A stretch of DNA of 64,000 bases from Lachnospiraceae bacterium. Its GTDB lineage: Bacteria > Bacillota > Clostridia > Lachnospirales > Lachnospiraceae. The position numbers and the translations under genes were made by a program. The stretch lies in NCBI GenBank assembly GCA_017427685.1, contig JAFRSH010000014.1:62001-126000 (forward strand), written 5' to 3'. The notes below the pieces were generated by a model that made no database searches, had not been told where the DNA came from, and saw only the letters and a program-made list of their open reading frames with translations. Below, piece by piece: positions 25,363-35,748 of this stretch; position 1 is the first letter of the stretch, and each line of letters starts with the position of its first letter.

Positions 25363-28300
25363 ATGTACCGTTTTTGGAAGAGAGCAGTCTCTGTGATACT
25401 TAGTGTGGTGCTTATGGTTACCCTGCTGCCGCAGGCGGAACCGACAGCTGTATCCGCAGCTGAAACGCTGCAAAGCGCCCCTGAGTATAACAGAGACATT
25501 ATTAATTTGTTGTCCGACATTGTCGGAGGAGAGGAAAGTGCTGAAGAGTATTATCAGATGCTTCAGCAGTACGGCCTTATTGATGATAAAGGAAATATCA
25601 TTAATAATTGGAAAATAGAGAAAGACGGAAAACAGATCTCACTTGATGAGATAAAGGAGATCGTATCGGGAGATTTCAACCCCGAGGAAATCGTTTGGGT
25701 TGATGGTTCACCTGTTACGATGGGGACTCTTGCGGAATTGATCGCAATCGAAGAGTATCTTGATTATGTTAGGGAAACCTACTTCACAGAAAAGGTTTGG
25801 ACCGCGGAGCAGAAGGAGAACGCTCTTGATCTGGTCAGCCAGCTTGAACGTGAGGGTATCGTTCTGCGTACGGCCAATGAAACAACACAGCCGAAGCTTT
25901 TCGGCTCAAACATCAGCCATGATGCAAGGGTGACCGTGATGCACAGTAAGACGGAAAGTATGGGAACCGAGCCACCGTCGCATTATGAGTATTTTGATGT
26001 GAGTCTGACGGGAGCAAAGCCCGGGCAAATAGTTGAGTTTTCATGTAAGGCGGTTTCAGGTAGCAGGAAAGCGGATACTTCTGAACAGACAATCCAGTTG
26101 ACGGCGCGTAAAGACGGAACAGCGACAGGAAGGATTAGTGTTACGGTTTACCGCCCGGATCCGATGTCGGATAAGGAACCTCTTTTTGCGGAGGAGTCAT
26201 CGTTTTATCTTAATTGTTACAATATCAAAAACGCATTGTTTAAGGATGATGCGGGTAAGGATTGCGAGAATCTCGGGGTTGAGGCAAAGTGCAGAGGAAC
26301 TCTTGATAAAATGCCAGGCTCTCTGAGTTTTATGATCAACGGAAACACAGGCGTGCCCGAAGATGTGCTCTATGACAGGTTCACACTCGGACAAAAGAAC
26401 GGAGATACTGTGGAACTCACCACTCTTCAGCAGAATCTGATCAAGTGGGGACTTGTTGATACCGTCAGCTATGTGCATACACAGGATAAAGATCTGTTTA
26501 CAGGAAATCCTATATTGGAGTTCCAGACAGACGAATATAAGCCTCTGGTCGCACTGGTTACTGCAAACCTGGCAAACCAGGTGAGTATTAAGGCATTAAA
26601 CGATCCGGATGGACAGGGTGTGCTGGTTCCTATGTCCGATGCGATCGCATGCACCGAAACATCCACCAGTTATCTGACAAGGTTTGTTCAGCCCGCAACG
26701 TGGCAGTTTGCCGTAACCGCCTCAGACGGGAACAATGACAAGGAGATGTACAATCATTCTCTCGGATTCAAGCCGGTGGGAGATGATAATTCCGATTATC
26801 TCAAATGGGACTGGAATTACCTCATACCTGCAGGAAATGACATGTCCAAGGAATCAGTCGAGGCTGTTACATCGCTTAAAAAGGGAGAGATCATCAAAAG
26901 CCTCACTTTCGATGGCGGAATGGCATACTACCCTCTGCGTATCAGCAAAAACATATATGGCGCGGGTAAGGTCTACACCTATTGGTTTTTTGACGGCGCA
27001 ACCGGAGATGCGCAGCTCAATGATGCGATCGGCTGGGGAAATCCAAGCATGTTCTGGGATGCAACCTATGGAGCATCGGCAGTAAAACAGTACATTCGCC
27101 CTGTTGGCGGAAAGTCATACCCGGTTATTGCCAGGTTCTATAGGAGTGCTGCCCCTGTTGTGGAATCGATCAGCGTGCCCGAAGGAACGTATTATCCGGG
27201 AGAGATCGTCCCGATCATTGTTAGATATTCGGAGCCGGCACGTAACAACTCATTACTGACTGTCAATGGAAAAACGCTTTCTCCCACTGAAAAAACTGCG
27301 TCAAACGTCCAGACTTTCCTCTGGAAGGTTGAAGAAAACGGCGATCAGAGACTGATTGTATCAAGAATCGTTGCGGTAAATCTTGCCGGGAAAGGCTTTA
27401 CCACCAACTTAGTCGGCGCATCTAATACCCTCGATCTCTGCAATACAGACCCAACGAATAATCGACCGATCGTAGAGATTGATTCGATCGTTAAACTGTC
27501 GGCCTTTACAGGAATGAGTGCCAGCATTAACAATGATGATCCCACATATCCCACGATCAAGGCGACGATCGGTATTATCGCAGACAACGGAGAAATCAGC
27601 AATAATATTATTAATTCCATTACGAGTGACCTTGACGAGAACAGCCATGTATCACAGTCTTTCAAAGTAAAGATCACTTCATCTGACGGTTTCGATTCGG
27701 GTCTTCTTGATATTAGGGCTACGGGACAGAATCTCGGATCGGGTACACTTGTAACGGAAGACGTAAAAATTCATGCCAACAATACCGAACACGACCAGAT
27801 TTATACAGTTGAGTTGTTCAAAAAAGTAGGAATTAACACCTTTGCTCCTGTTCTGAGAAAGGTTGGTAACACTGCGGAGGAGCTCGGGATTGCCGGTGCT
27901 GTCCTCCCTGCGGCGGTATATATAAAAGAAGGGAATCTGATACTGACACGTGTCTCGGTCGTTGTATCGGGCGCGGCTGTCGACATGAATTATGAAGACA
28001 GCGAAAGGGTCATTTACGCCGATGAGGTTAAAAGTATAAATGTCGACTTCTCTCTGAACGGAAACGGTTTCACATTCGGGAACACAAGCAAAGTTACCAC
28101 TCTGGACTCTGATGGAAATCCTGTTGATTCGCAAGCGCACTTCGCATGGATCAGCAGTAATCCGGCAATCGCTACGATCGATAAGGATGGGAATATCTAT
28201 GCCACGGGGAATAAAGGGGATGCACGCTTTACTCTTAGAGCCCTAAACGGGGGAAATACCTATGGCGATGAAAACGGCCATCAGATAGATCACTTTGCCG

Positions 28301-31300
28301 AGGTTTCGACGGGAACACTGCACTTCGATTCGGGAAACGCGCCTTTTCTGAAGGTCAGTGATCTTAACCTTACTTACATGACAAACGGACAGGGACTTAC
28401 TGTTTATCTTACCAGCAACATATGCAGTAAGAGCGCCTCGGGAGTGGCTTTTACTGTCGAAGTGTACTGCGGAGCGAATACAAACGGAACCCTTATGCAC
28501 AGCATGGTCGTTGAAGGAGATAAGGAGAATCCGGTGTCGCAGATCCTTGTACCCGATTCGGCGTTCTCTTATGATTATGCGGATTCGAACAACAATTACT
28601 ATACGATCCGAATCAGTACTACCTACGAAGAACAGCAGTACGAGGGTACGACGCATGCGACTGTAGTCTCTCCTCCGGCTTCCGTCAGACTTGGCAGGCT
28701 TTCAAACTATTACGTTCTCGATTCGGCGGGAGCGATCCCTGTAACATGGGAAATTAACAACTTCTCACGATTCTCCTCCGGTAACGCGGCAGAGCTTTTT
28801 GAGCTGAGCATAAGAAAGAACGGAACAGAGATCGTCACCGATCAGTCAGTAATGCACAATCCTGGAACAGAGGTTGCATACGGGAATGGGCGTTATACAG
28901 GAAGCTTTGTTCTGAGGGATCTCGGGTTTACCGCTTCGGATACCGATAAAAACGGCTACAGGCAGATTTACGACGTTTCCGTAAAAGCAAAGAACGGAAC
29001 TGACAGCACATGGAGCAGCGATTCTTTCATTCTGTATGTTTATGATGAGGACGCGCTCAAAATCTGGGTACAGCCCACAAGTGATATCGAGAAAAAAAGA
29101 GGTGCCGTGGGTACGGTCCTGACGGGAGAGGGTTCTGAGAGCGGATCTCTTGTCATGAGTAATATCCCCGCCATTTCGCAGATGAGACAGGATGAGATAA
29201 TTGCCCTCAGGCGTGATATCTCGCTTCGAAACGTGATCTCAGCCAATTACGGTGATTATGCATGGACTGATCTTTCGGATCGGTTGGCATGGGCTTCCTC
29301 AAACAACAGGGTCGCCACGGTAAACTATAAGCAGGGAACGATTTATGAGGATGTCCGAAGCGTGTCCTATGAATCATATATACCCTCGACAAATCTTTTG
29401 ATCTCGGGTCTGTCGGACGGTTCAACAACCATCACGGCAAAGCATGTTCTGACGGGAATGAGTGACACGCTTCAGGTTAATGTCGAGACACTCAAGGACA
29501 AGCTTTACCTCTTCCAGTGTTATCCTCAGACGGAGACAACGCTGACATACCGTGATGCGTCCGGAACGGAAAAAACAGTTACCAGTGATTCGAACGGAGC
29601 AGCCGCAATTTATGAAGAAAACGGCATCAGGAGTGATGTGTACTGCCGGTCGAACTTTGCGGGACACGTATATCTCGGAACGTTCTATAACGAAAACCTG
29701 GAGTCCGGGGAAAGGGATTCGGCGAAGCTCAATGTTTATCCGTGCAATAACATCAGCCTCAGAAGAGCGGCATATGCGTACCTTTATGTAAAGACGCCTG
29801 AAGGGAATCCCTACAGCGGTTACGTTATGGTTCGCGGAGGCGTGAATGTCAACGGGTCTTATGTTCGCAATGCCATGTTTGCTCTTAACAGCACCGGCGC
29901 TGCAACGCGGCCGGGTTATGAAGACAGTTTTGTAAGGCTCGGTTCGGACGGCAAGCTTGAGATCGCCATGGATCAGTCGCAATGGGGACTCGGAAGAGAC
30001 ATCACTGCGAAGGACAGCGTTTCCTACGAGTTCATCATTTCGGGAAGTGATAACGGAAGATCGGAAGGAACAAGTGTATATCCCCTGTACGTATATGTGG
30101 ATGCGGGGGAGACTGAGGACGCCTTTGTCGGAAGCGGCGAAGCGGTTGTTTCTTTCCGAAAGAACAACAGGAACGAAAAACATCCTTTTATCCTCATGCA
30201 ATATGCAACAGGGAAGGATGAGAACGGAAAACGATTATTCAAAGGCAGTGTGCTTGATTCGACCGGAGTTGTCGGAGTATCGGACACTTCTCCGGAAGCC
30301 GAGCTTGAAACGCTCGTTATGTGGTGGGGAGAGGATCGTGTTGACGGCAACGATTACATGCTCAGTCTCTGCGCAAAGGGTGGATTTAAAGTTGCTTCCG
30401 GAAGGAACCAGAGTGAACAGACAGTGACGGGCTATCCTTTCATCAATTCACCGATAACTTCATATAAGATCAGCATGAACGACAGTATCCTGAAGTCTTG
30501 CAGTGTCGGGACGGGGGAGAAAAAAGAGCTTTATCTGGAGTATTATCGTCAGGCCGGAACGCTCGCAAGACGAGAAGAGCTTTCCTTCAAGCTCACAAAC
30601 CTCATCGGTGTCGGAAAGATGGAGGACAGCACCGACCTTAAGACCAGACTTCAGCAGACAGGCTCAGCTGTAAATACGAACGGAAGCGGTGCGGCACAGC
30701 TCAACACCGGAGACGAGTTTGTACAATCGTCGCTTCAGATCCTCGGAGCACTCAGTTTTTCCGATTCGAGCGGTCAGCTCCTGACGCTTAACATCTCGCC
30801 GACAAACGATCCTACGAAGTTCGTCGGTCTTATGAAGTTCAGCTATTCGACAATGGATGACGCCGAATACACGGACGGAATAGAGATCAATCTGGAACCC
30901 GAAGAATCGGATATTGACCATATACCGGATGTTACGGAGATTCCATGGTCGGGAGCAAGCAAGTGGTCTTCGGAGTTGTCGGATAAAATGACTAAGGCTG
31001 CTGCGAGGGATATAGACGGCGGACTTGACGATCCTGATTATAGCTTCGAGATCGGTGGCTACATGGAGACTCTGATCTACTGGGATTACAATACCGGCAA
31101 ATGGGCTATGCAGGTCCTTGACGGTGGATTTAACCTTGGAGGCGGTCTTGAATTCGAATGGTCACTGAATACCTTTGTCGGACCCGTTCCGGTAGTCGTG
31201 AGCGTTGCTGTTGGCGGGCAGGTTCGTCTGAGCATGGATGCCATCACGGCTTCATATCAGAATAACACGAGGAACCTGAGCGAGATCGACAACGAGTACC

Positions 31301-34300
31301 TTACAAAGCTCAGACTTTACATTTATGTCAAAGCCTTTGCGGGTATCGGTATCGATTACTCGATAATCGCCCTCAAACTCGGAATCTTCGGACAGATAAG
31401 CCTGGATATGACCTTTGAATGGCTCAATCGCCCTTATTTCAGAGATCATCCCGGAGAGAGCATTGTTTCGGAAGCAAGCTCATACTACAATTCCAACCAA
31501 TATGTATTTGACGGACAGAGGTTTGTCCTCAACGGTATGATCGGACTCGAATTTGTGGCAAAACTTGCTTTGATATCCTATGACAAGGTTCTCTTCTCAA
31601 TGGGCTTTAATGCTTTTGATATTGCGACCCGGGATTATAACGCGATCGAAAGACTGTGGTCAGACAATCAGGCAAACCTCAGGGAAGCAATCAACGCTCT
31701 TTCTCATACCGGTTCGGCAGGCGTGAGCAATATAGGCGGACAGGAGTATCTGAGTGTTGATCTTGCTCCGAGGATGGAGAGCAGGGATTATCTTGAAGAT
31801 GCCGGCACGAGAATAGGGGACGGCAAAAAAGCAACATGGGGTCAGTCGGTTATAAAGACGGCACTGGTCAGTGGCGGCAACAAGGTAAATATCACCTCGA
31901 TTGAAAATAACACATACCCCTATGCGGCTCCGAAGCGTGTATCCGGAGCAACAAGAGACAGGCTTTACTGGCTCTCGGACATGAACAGCACAAATGTCAA
32001 TGATACAAGCGCTGTCAGGGCGGAAAAAACGTCGGGCGGCCAGACATGGAATGTTATCGGAAGTAACGGAAAGATTTCCGATGACCTCGACGATTCGTTG
32101 AAGGGTTTTGGAGACATGCAACTTGATGTTGCTGGAGACGGTGATTTCGAGATTTCGGCATGGACCAGACAAATGGTCGACAACGGAAGGGTTGCGGGAG
32201 AAACAGTTACGGCAAGTGACCAGATGGTAACGCTTTACGGAACAGAGATCTTCGCGAGAACGTCAAACGGCGGTACGGTGAGACTTACAGACAATAATAC
32301 ACCTGATCTTGCTCCGACCGTTGCGGTCAAAGGAAATCGCGGTATCGTTGCATGGAGAAGCGTGGGCATGTCCGGCAAGGAAATAAACGGAATGTTCAAT
32401 GCCGCTAATTTTGATACCAAGGATACGATCGTATATAAGATTTATGACGCAGGCACCGGAAACTGGAGCAGCGAGATGACCGCTTATAACGGTTCTTCAG
32501 GAAGTGTCAAGGCACTGACTTCAGCAATGCTCAGCAACGGCACCGCAGCACTTGCTTATACGATAGATATTGATGGTAATGACAGCACGCTCAGTGATAA
32601 AGAGATCGTTTACTGTGTGATCGATGAGAACGGTGAAGTCAAGAGAACGGTAAGAGCCACGAATGACGATGCTCTTGATGAAAACCCGGATCTTACGGTA
32701 GTGCGTTTTGATAATACCGCTGCAGAGAGTTTTGTTCTCGGGTGGTATTCGGATAAAGGAAACGGACAGTCGTCGGACGGAACATCAAAGAACGATCTTT
32801 GCATGCTCGACTTTGATGAGAACGGAACTATCGGGGGAAGGCTTGCCGGCTCGCTTTCACAGATGGCAGGCGGATCCGGTATAGACGTTACTTCGAACTT
32901 TATGTTCGCAAACAATTCCGATACGATCGACACACTTTCGATTACGTGGGTTGAGCGTGCAGCAGGAGAAGTCGGTGATCTCACGGGCGTAAAGGCAAAA
33001 GGAAGCATCGTATCGACGGACAAACCCGAATATGATGTACTTAGGGCGGTGAAGTTCTACACTTACGGACAGGAAATCGGACTTACAAGCGCCGTAAATG
33101 TTGCCGAAATGCCTGAAGGAACTCTGATCGACAGTTACGATATCGTTCAGAGAAAGGAAAACGGTGAGTATAAGCTTGATGCCGTTATTCTCGGAACAAC
33201 GTACGGAATTAACGGAATCGTAAGCAAAAAGAAGGGAATAACGGTTGGCGGAGAAGAAGTAACCTACTATGTTCCCAAGTCAGTTTCCAATATGTATGAT
33301 GTTTCGGAATCATACAAGAATACTATTACGGTTCCGATGGTTTATTTCGATGAGAGAACGGTAAAGAGGGCGTCCGGTATCGGAATACAGTTCACGGTAA
33401 GAAACAATGGCTATGAACCTATAAAGAAACTGGTGTTCAGCGTAGACGGACAGGAAACTGTTTATGAAGACATAGTGCTGCTGCCGGGTGCATCGGCAAG
33501 TTTGTGGGCTGATTATAATGTACCCGCAGATGCCGTGAGAGATGTAAACTATACCGTTACGGCAACTTATCAGAATGATGAAGTAAAATCTTCAAACGGA
33601 ACAGTAAATCTTTACAGACCTGATCTTGAGATCACCGATGCAAAGATCGTCTCCGAAGAGGACGGACAGCGAGTTATCGGGATCAAGCTCAATAACACGC
33701 AGGATTCTGCACTCGCAGGAAGTGGTCGTAAGGTCGGCCTGAGCTTCTACTCGGATGCCACCATGCGTGAAGAGATTGAAGAAGCATATCTTTCGTCTGT
33801 TATCATCGATGACGAGGATTCCCTCAAGATGATAGATGAGGGAGGATACAGTATCAGGGTAACGTTTGACGCGGCAGCATATGTAGAAGCAAAGAAAAAT
33901 GAAGCAGGTGAGATACCTGAATCCGGAATAGGGATTTATATTTCGGCAAACGTCTTGGAAGAAAAGACAAATCTGTACGGAGAAACAACGCTTGTTTCTC
34001 AAACAGAGCCTGTAATGAACAATAACACGGCCCATGTTAAGTGTGAAAACCTTAGAAGCAGAACCGATAAAGATGTCATTCTTACAAGTGATATGGAAAT
34101 CGTCAATGGTAAGACAGTGGTGAATGTTGACCTGCAAAATACCAGGATTTCAACAACCACAGAGGGAAACCTTATTGTCAGTCTACTTGATGAAAACGGC
34201 AATGTAATTGAGCAGAAACAGAGTTATAGAGGAGGTGTGTCAAACACTTCAACTGTGGGCAGAGGAGTAGTTGCGTATACCTCCATGACAAACGGAGTAA

Positions 34301-35505
34301 ACAATGTAATTGCTCAGACAGCCGTTGATAACGGACTTATTACACTCGGAAAGGAAGGAAAAGCGACAGCATCGTTTGTCTTCAACAAAGAGGGTGCGTC
34401 GATAGATGTTTCATATTCGAACCTTAAGCTTGATGCGAACAATGCAGATCTCGCAAGCCTTTCATACTCGGGTATTCCCGGAATCAGTGAGAAGAGCTTT
34501 ACTGCAAACGACAGAGGTGATTACATCGCTGAGGTCATGGTAGATGATGTGACTCAGACAACTGTAATTGCTTCGGCCGTAAGTGGATTAGCTAAGGTTA
34601 CGATTGAGGGAAGCGACGATGAACAGCCTGTTATTGAAGGAGACAAGAACACGGCAAGTAAAACAATCGTTCTGGTGCCCAAGGAAGAGGGAAGTACAAT
34701 AACAGTCACGGTTAAGGCTGATGACGGTACTGAGAAGAGGTTTATACTGAGTATTAAGTATACGGCCGATTCGATAAATAATCCTATTCAAAATCCGACA
34801 GTCACACCGACACCGGTGCAAAATGACGAATCTGCTTCTGAACTCACTCCGGAAGAAAAAACAGAGGAGACAGTTAAGACAGAGGAAAAAGTTAAGACAG
34901 TAAAAGCGCCTCTTGCAGAACGTAAGGCCAACACCGTCAAGCTCGACAAGAAGCTTGGTGTGACAGAGAAGAACGGCAAGCTCTCGTTCACATGGGGCAA
35001 GGTACCGGATGCCGAGTACTACGAACTCTATGTTGTATACGACGACGAGGAATTCTCGGATGCCGAACCCATTGTGGTTGAGGATGCGACCAAGTTTAGC
35101 TTGAAGAAGATCGACGGCAAGAAGATCAACCGGAAGAAGAACATCAAGTACAAGGTTGTTGCTTTCAAGACCGAGAACGGAAAGAAGGTTCAGCTTGGTG
35201 AAAGCTTGACGCTCTGTGCGGCCGGTACGAAGAGTAAGGAGTACACAAACGTTTCGGAGGTTACCCTTAACAAGACAAAGAAGACCCTTGAAAAAGGAAA
35301 GACATTCAAGATCAAGGCAGACTTGAAGCTTGAGGACGAAAGCAAGAAGTTGATCGATCCCGGCATTAAGTACGAGTCTTCCGACACAAGCGTTGCGAAG
35401 GTTAGCTCCAAGGGCAAGATCACAACGGTCGGCAAAGGAACCTGCTACGTCTATGTTCGCTCAGCGACCGGTGCGTACGCAAAGATCAAGATTACGGTAA
35501 AATAA
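25363..35505 (+). CDS. Giant secreted multidomain protein (3380 residues) with Ig-like, propeller-like and CARDB-like regions
   Basis: A signal peptide (basic start, hydrophobic core, AVSAAE cleavage region near residue 35) directs secretion. Recognisable parts are Big_2-like domains at about residues 886-966 and 1296-1375; a propeller-like run of strands with GIVAWRS and FVLGWYS at about 2246-2545; a CARDB-like sandwich at about 2667-2746; a cadherin-like beta-sandwich at about 3013-3136; a Pro/Thr then Glu/Lys linker to 3186; an FN3-like domain at about 3190-3288; and a final Lys-rich Big_2. The remainder is unassigned. No LPXTG, SLH or dockerin motif is visible, so anchoring is unknown. 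Adhesion or polysaccharide binding is the likely role. Confidence 0.8.
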   Translation: MYRFWKRAVSVILSVVLMVTLLPQAEPTAVSAAETLQSAPEYNRDIINLLSDIVGGEESAEEYYQMLQQYGLIDDKGNIINNWKIEKDGKQISLDEIKEIVSGDFNPEEIVWVDGSPVTMGTLAELIAIEEYLDYVRETYFTEKVWTAEQKENALDLVSQLEREGIVLRTANETTQPKLFGSNISHDARVTVMHSKTESMGTEPPSHYEYFDVSLTGAKPGQIVEFSCKAVSGSRKADTSEQTIQLTARKDGTATGRISVTVYRPDPMSDKEPLFAEESSFYLNCYNIKNALFKDDAGKDCENLGVEAKCRGTLDKMPGSLSFMINGNTGVPEDVLYDRFTLGQKNGDTVELTTLQQNLIKWGLVDTVSYVHTQDKDLFTGNPILEFQTDEYKPLVALVTANLANQVSIKALNDPDGQGVLVPMSDAIACTETSTSYLTRFVQPATWQFAVTASDGNNDKEMYNHSLGFKPVGDDNSDYLKWDWNYLIPAGNDMSKESVEAVTSLKKGEIIKSLTFDGGMAYYPLRISKNIYGAGKVYTYWFFDGATGDAQLNDAIGWGNPSMFWDATYGASAVKQYIRPVGGKSYPVIARFYRSAAPVVESISVPEGTYYPGEIVPIIVRYSEPARNNSLLTVNGKTLSPTEKTASNVQTFLWKVEENGDQRLIVSRIVAVNLAGKGFTTNLVGASNTLDLCNTDPTNNRPIVEIDSIVKLSAFTGMSASINNDDPTYPTIKATIGIIADNGEISNNIINSITSDLDENSHVSQSFKVKITSSDGFDSGLLDIRATGQNLGSGTLVTEDVKIHANNTEHDQIYTVELFKKVGINTFAPVLRKVGNTAEELGIAGAVLPAAVYIKEGNLILTRVSVVVSGAAVDMNYEDSERVIYADEVKSINVDFSLNGNGFTFGNTSKVTTLDSDGNPVDSQAHFAWISSNPAIATIDKDGNIYATGNKGDARFTLRALNGGNTYGDENGHQIDHFAEVSTGTLHFDSGNAPFLKVSDLNLTYMTNGQGLTVYLTSNICSKSASGVAFTVEVYCGANTNGTLMHSMVVEGDKENPVSQILVPDSAFSYDYADSNNNYYTIRISTTYEEQQYEGTTHATVVSPPASVRLGRLSNYYVLDSAGAIPVTWEINNFSRFSSGNAAELFELSIRKNGTEIVTDQSVMHNPGTEVAYGNGRYTGSFVLRDLGFTASDTDKNGYRQIYDVSVKAKNGTDSTWSSDSFILYVYDEDALKIWVQPTSDIEKKRGAVGTVLTGEGSESGSLVMSNIPAISQMRQDEIIALRRDISLRNVISANYGDYAWTDLSDRLAWASSNNRVATVNYKQGTIYEDVRSVSYESYIPSTNLLISGLSDGSTTITAKHVLTGMSDTLQVNVETLKDKLYLFQCYPQTETTLTYRDASGTEKTVTSDSNGAAAIYEENGIRSDVYCRSNFAGHVYLGTFYNENLESGERDSAKLNVYPCNNISLRRAAYAYLYVKTPEGNPYSGYVMVRGGVNVNGSYVRNAMFALNSTGAATRPGYEDSFVRLGSDGKLEIAMDQSQWGLGRDITAKDSVSYEFIISGSDNGRSEGTSVYPLYVYVDAGETEDAFVGSGEAVVSFRKNNRNEKHPFILMQYATGKDENGKRLFKGSVLDSTGVVGVSDTSPEAELETLVMWWGEDRVDGNDYMLSLCAKGGFKVASGRNQSEQTVTGYPFINSPITSYKISMNDSILKSCSVGTGEKKELYLEYYRQAGTLARREELSFKLTNLIGVGKMEDSTDLKTRLQQTGSAVNTNGSGAAQLNTGDEFVQSSLQILGALSFSDSSGQLLTLNISPTNDPTKFVGLMKFSYSTMDDAEYTDGIEINLEPEESDIDHIPDVTEIPWSGASKWSSELSDKMTKAAARDIDGGLDDPDYSFEIGGYMETLIYWDYNTGKWAMQVLDGGFNLGGGLEFEWSLNTFVGPVPVVVSVAVGGQVRLSMDAITASYQNNTRNLSEIDNEYLTKLRLYIYVKAFAGIGIDYSIIALKLGIFGQISLDMTFEWLNRPYFRDHPGESIVSEASSYYNSNQYVFDGQRFVLNGMIGLEFVAKLALISYDKVLFSMGFNAFDIATRDYNAIERLWSDNQANLREAINALSHTGSAGVSNIGGQEYLSVDLAPRMESRDYLEDAGTRIGDGKKATWGQSVIKTALVSGGNKVNITSIENNTYPYAAPKRVSGATRDRLYWLSDMNSTNVNDTSAVRAEKTSGGQTWNVIGSNGKISDDLDDSLKGFGDMQLDVAGDGDFEISAWTRQMVDNGRVAGETVTASDQMVTLYGTEIFARTSNGGTVRLTDNNTPDLAPTVAVKGNRGIVAWRSVGMSGKEINGMFNAANFDTKDTIVYKIYDAGTGNWSSEMTAYNGSSGSVKALTSAMLSNGTAALAYTIDIDGNDSTLSDKEIVYCVIDENGEVKRTVRATNDDALDENPDLTVVRFDNTAAESFVLGWYSDKGNGQSSDGTSKNDLCMLDFDENGTIGGRLAGSLSQMAGGSGIDVTSNFMFANNSDTIDTLSITWVERAAGEVGDLTGVKAKGSIVSTDKPEYDVLRAVKFYTYGQEIGLTSAVNVAEMPEGTLIDSYDIVQRKENGEYKLDAVILGTTYGINGIVSKKKGITVGGEEVTYYVPKSVSNMYDVSESYKNTITVPMVYFDERTVKRASGIGIQFTVRNNGYEPIKKLVFSVDGQETVYEDIVLLPGASASLWADYNVPADAVRDVNYTVTATYQNDEVKSSNGTVNLYRPDLEITDAKIVSEEDGQRVIGIKLNNTQDSALAGSGRKVGLSFYSDATMREEIEEAYLSSVIIDDEDSLKMIDEGGYSIRVTFDAAAYVEAKKNEAGEIPESGIGIYISANVLEEKTNLYGETTLVSQTEPVMNNNTAHVKCENLRSRTDKDVILTSDMEIVNGKTVVNVDLQNTRISTTTEGNLIVSLLDENGNVIEQKQSYRGGVSNTSTVGRGVVAYTSMTNGVNNVIAQTAVDNGLITLGKEGKATASFVFNKEGASIDVSYSNLKLDANNADLASLSYSGIPGISEKSFTANDRGDYIAEVMVDDVTQTTVIASAVSGLAKVTIEGSDDEQPVIEGDKNTASKTIVLVPKEEGSTITVTVKADDGTEKRFILSIKYTADSINNPIQNPTVTPTPVQNDESASELTPEEKTEETVKTEEKVKTVKAPLAERKANTVKLDKKLGVTEKNGKLSFTWGKVPDAEYYELYVVYDDEEFSDAEPIVVEDATKFSLKKIDGKKINRKKNIKYKVVAFKTENGKKVQLGESLTLCAAGTKSKEYTNVSEVTLNKTKKTLEKGKTFKIKADLKLEDESKKLIDPGIKYESSDTSVAKVSSKGKITTVGKGTCYVYVRSATGAYAKIKITVK

Positions 35506-35528
35506 ACAACATATCGTAACGAACACAC

Positions 35529-35559
35529 AAGGGGACAGCAGAAAATGCTGTTCCCTTTT
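35529..35559 (+). terminator. Intrinsic terminator after the giant gene
   Basis: AAGGGGACAGCA pairs with TGCTGTTCCCTT (12 bp, one G-U), 24 nt after the stop, and runs into TTTT. Confidence 0.8.
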
Positions 35560-35566
35560 GCGTTGT

Positions 35567-35610
35567 GTGGTCCCTAGTGGGTCACCACAACCCCCGTCCC
35601 CAGGTGGACC
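35567..35610. repeat. Composite GGTCCC/GGACC intergenic element
   Basis: A GTGGTCCC start, a central GTCCCC, and a GGTGGACC end allow end-to-end pairing of GGTCC with GGACC. It is the longest member of the dispersed palindrome family in the window. Confidence 0.5.
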
Positions 35611-35748
35611 GTTTTGTTCGTGAAAAAAATGCAGGTTGGAACACAAAAATCATTTACGGGCTTGACCAATATCGGGTGTGCGATGTAAAATATTAGCGGT
35701 TGATGAAAACGACGTTCCAATCTGCAAAAAAATCACGGAGGGACTAAG

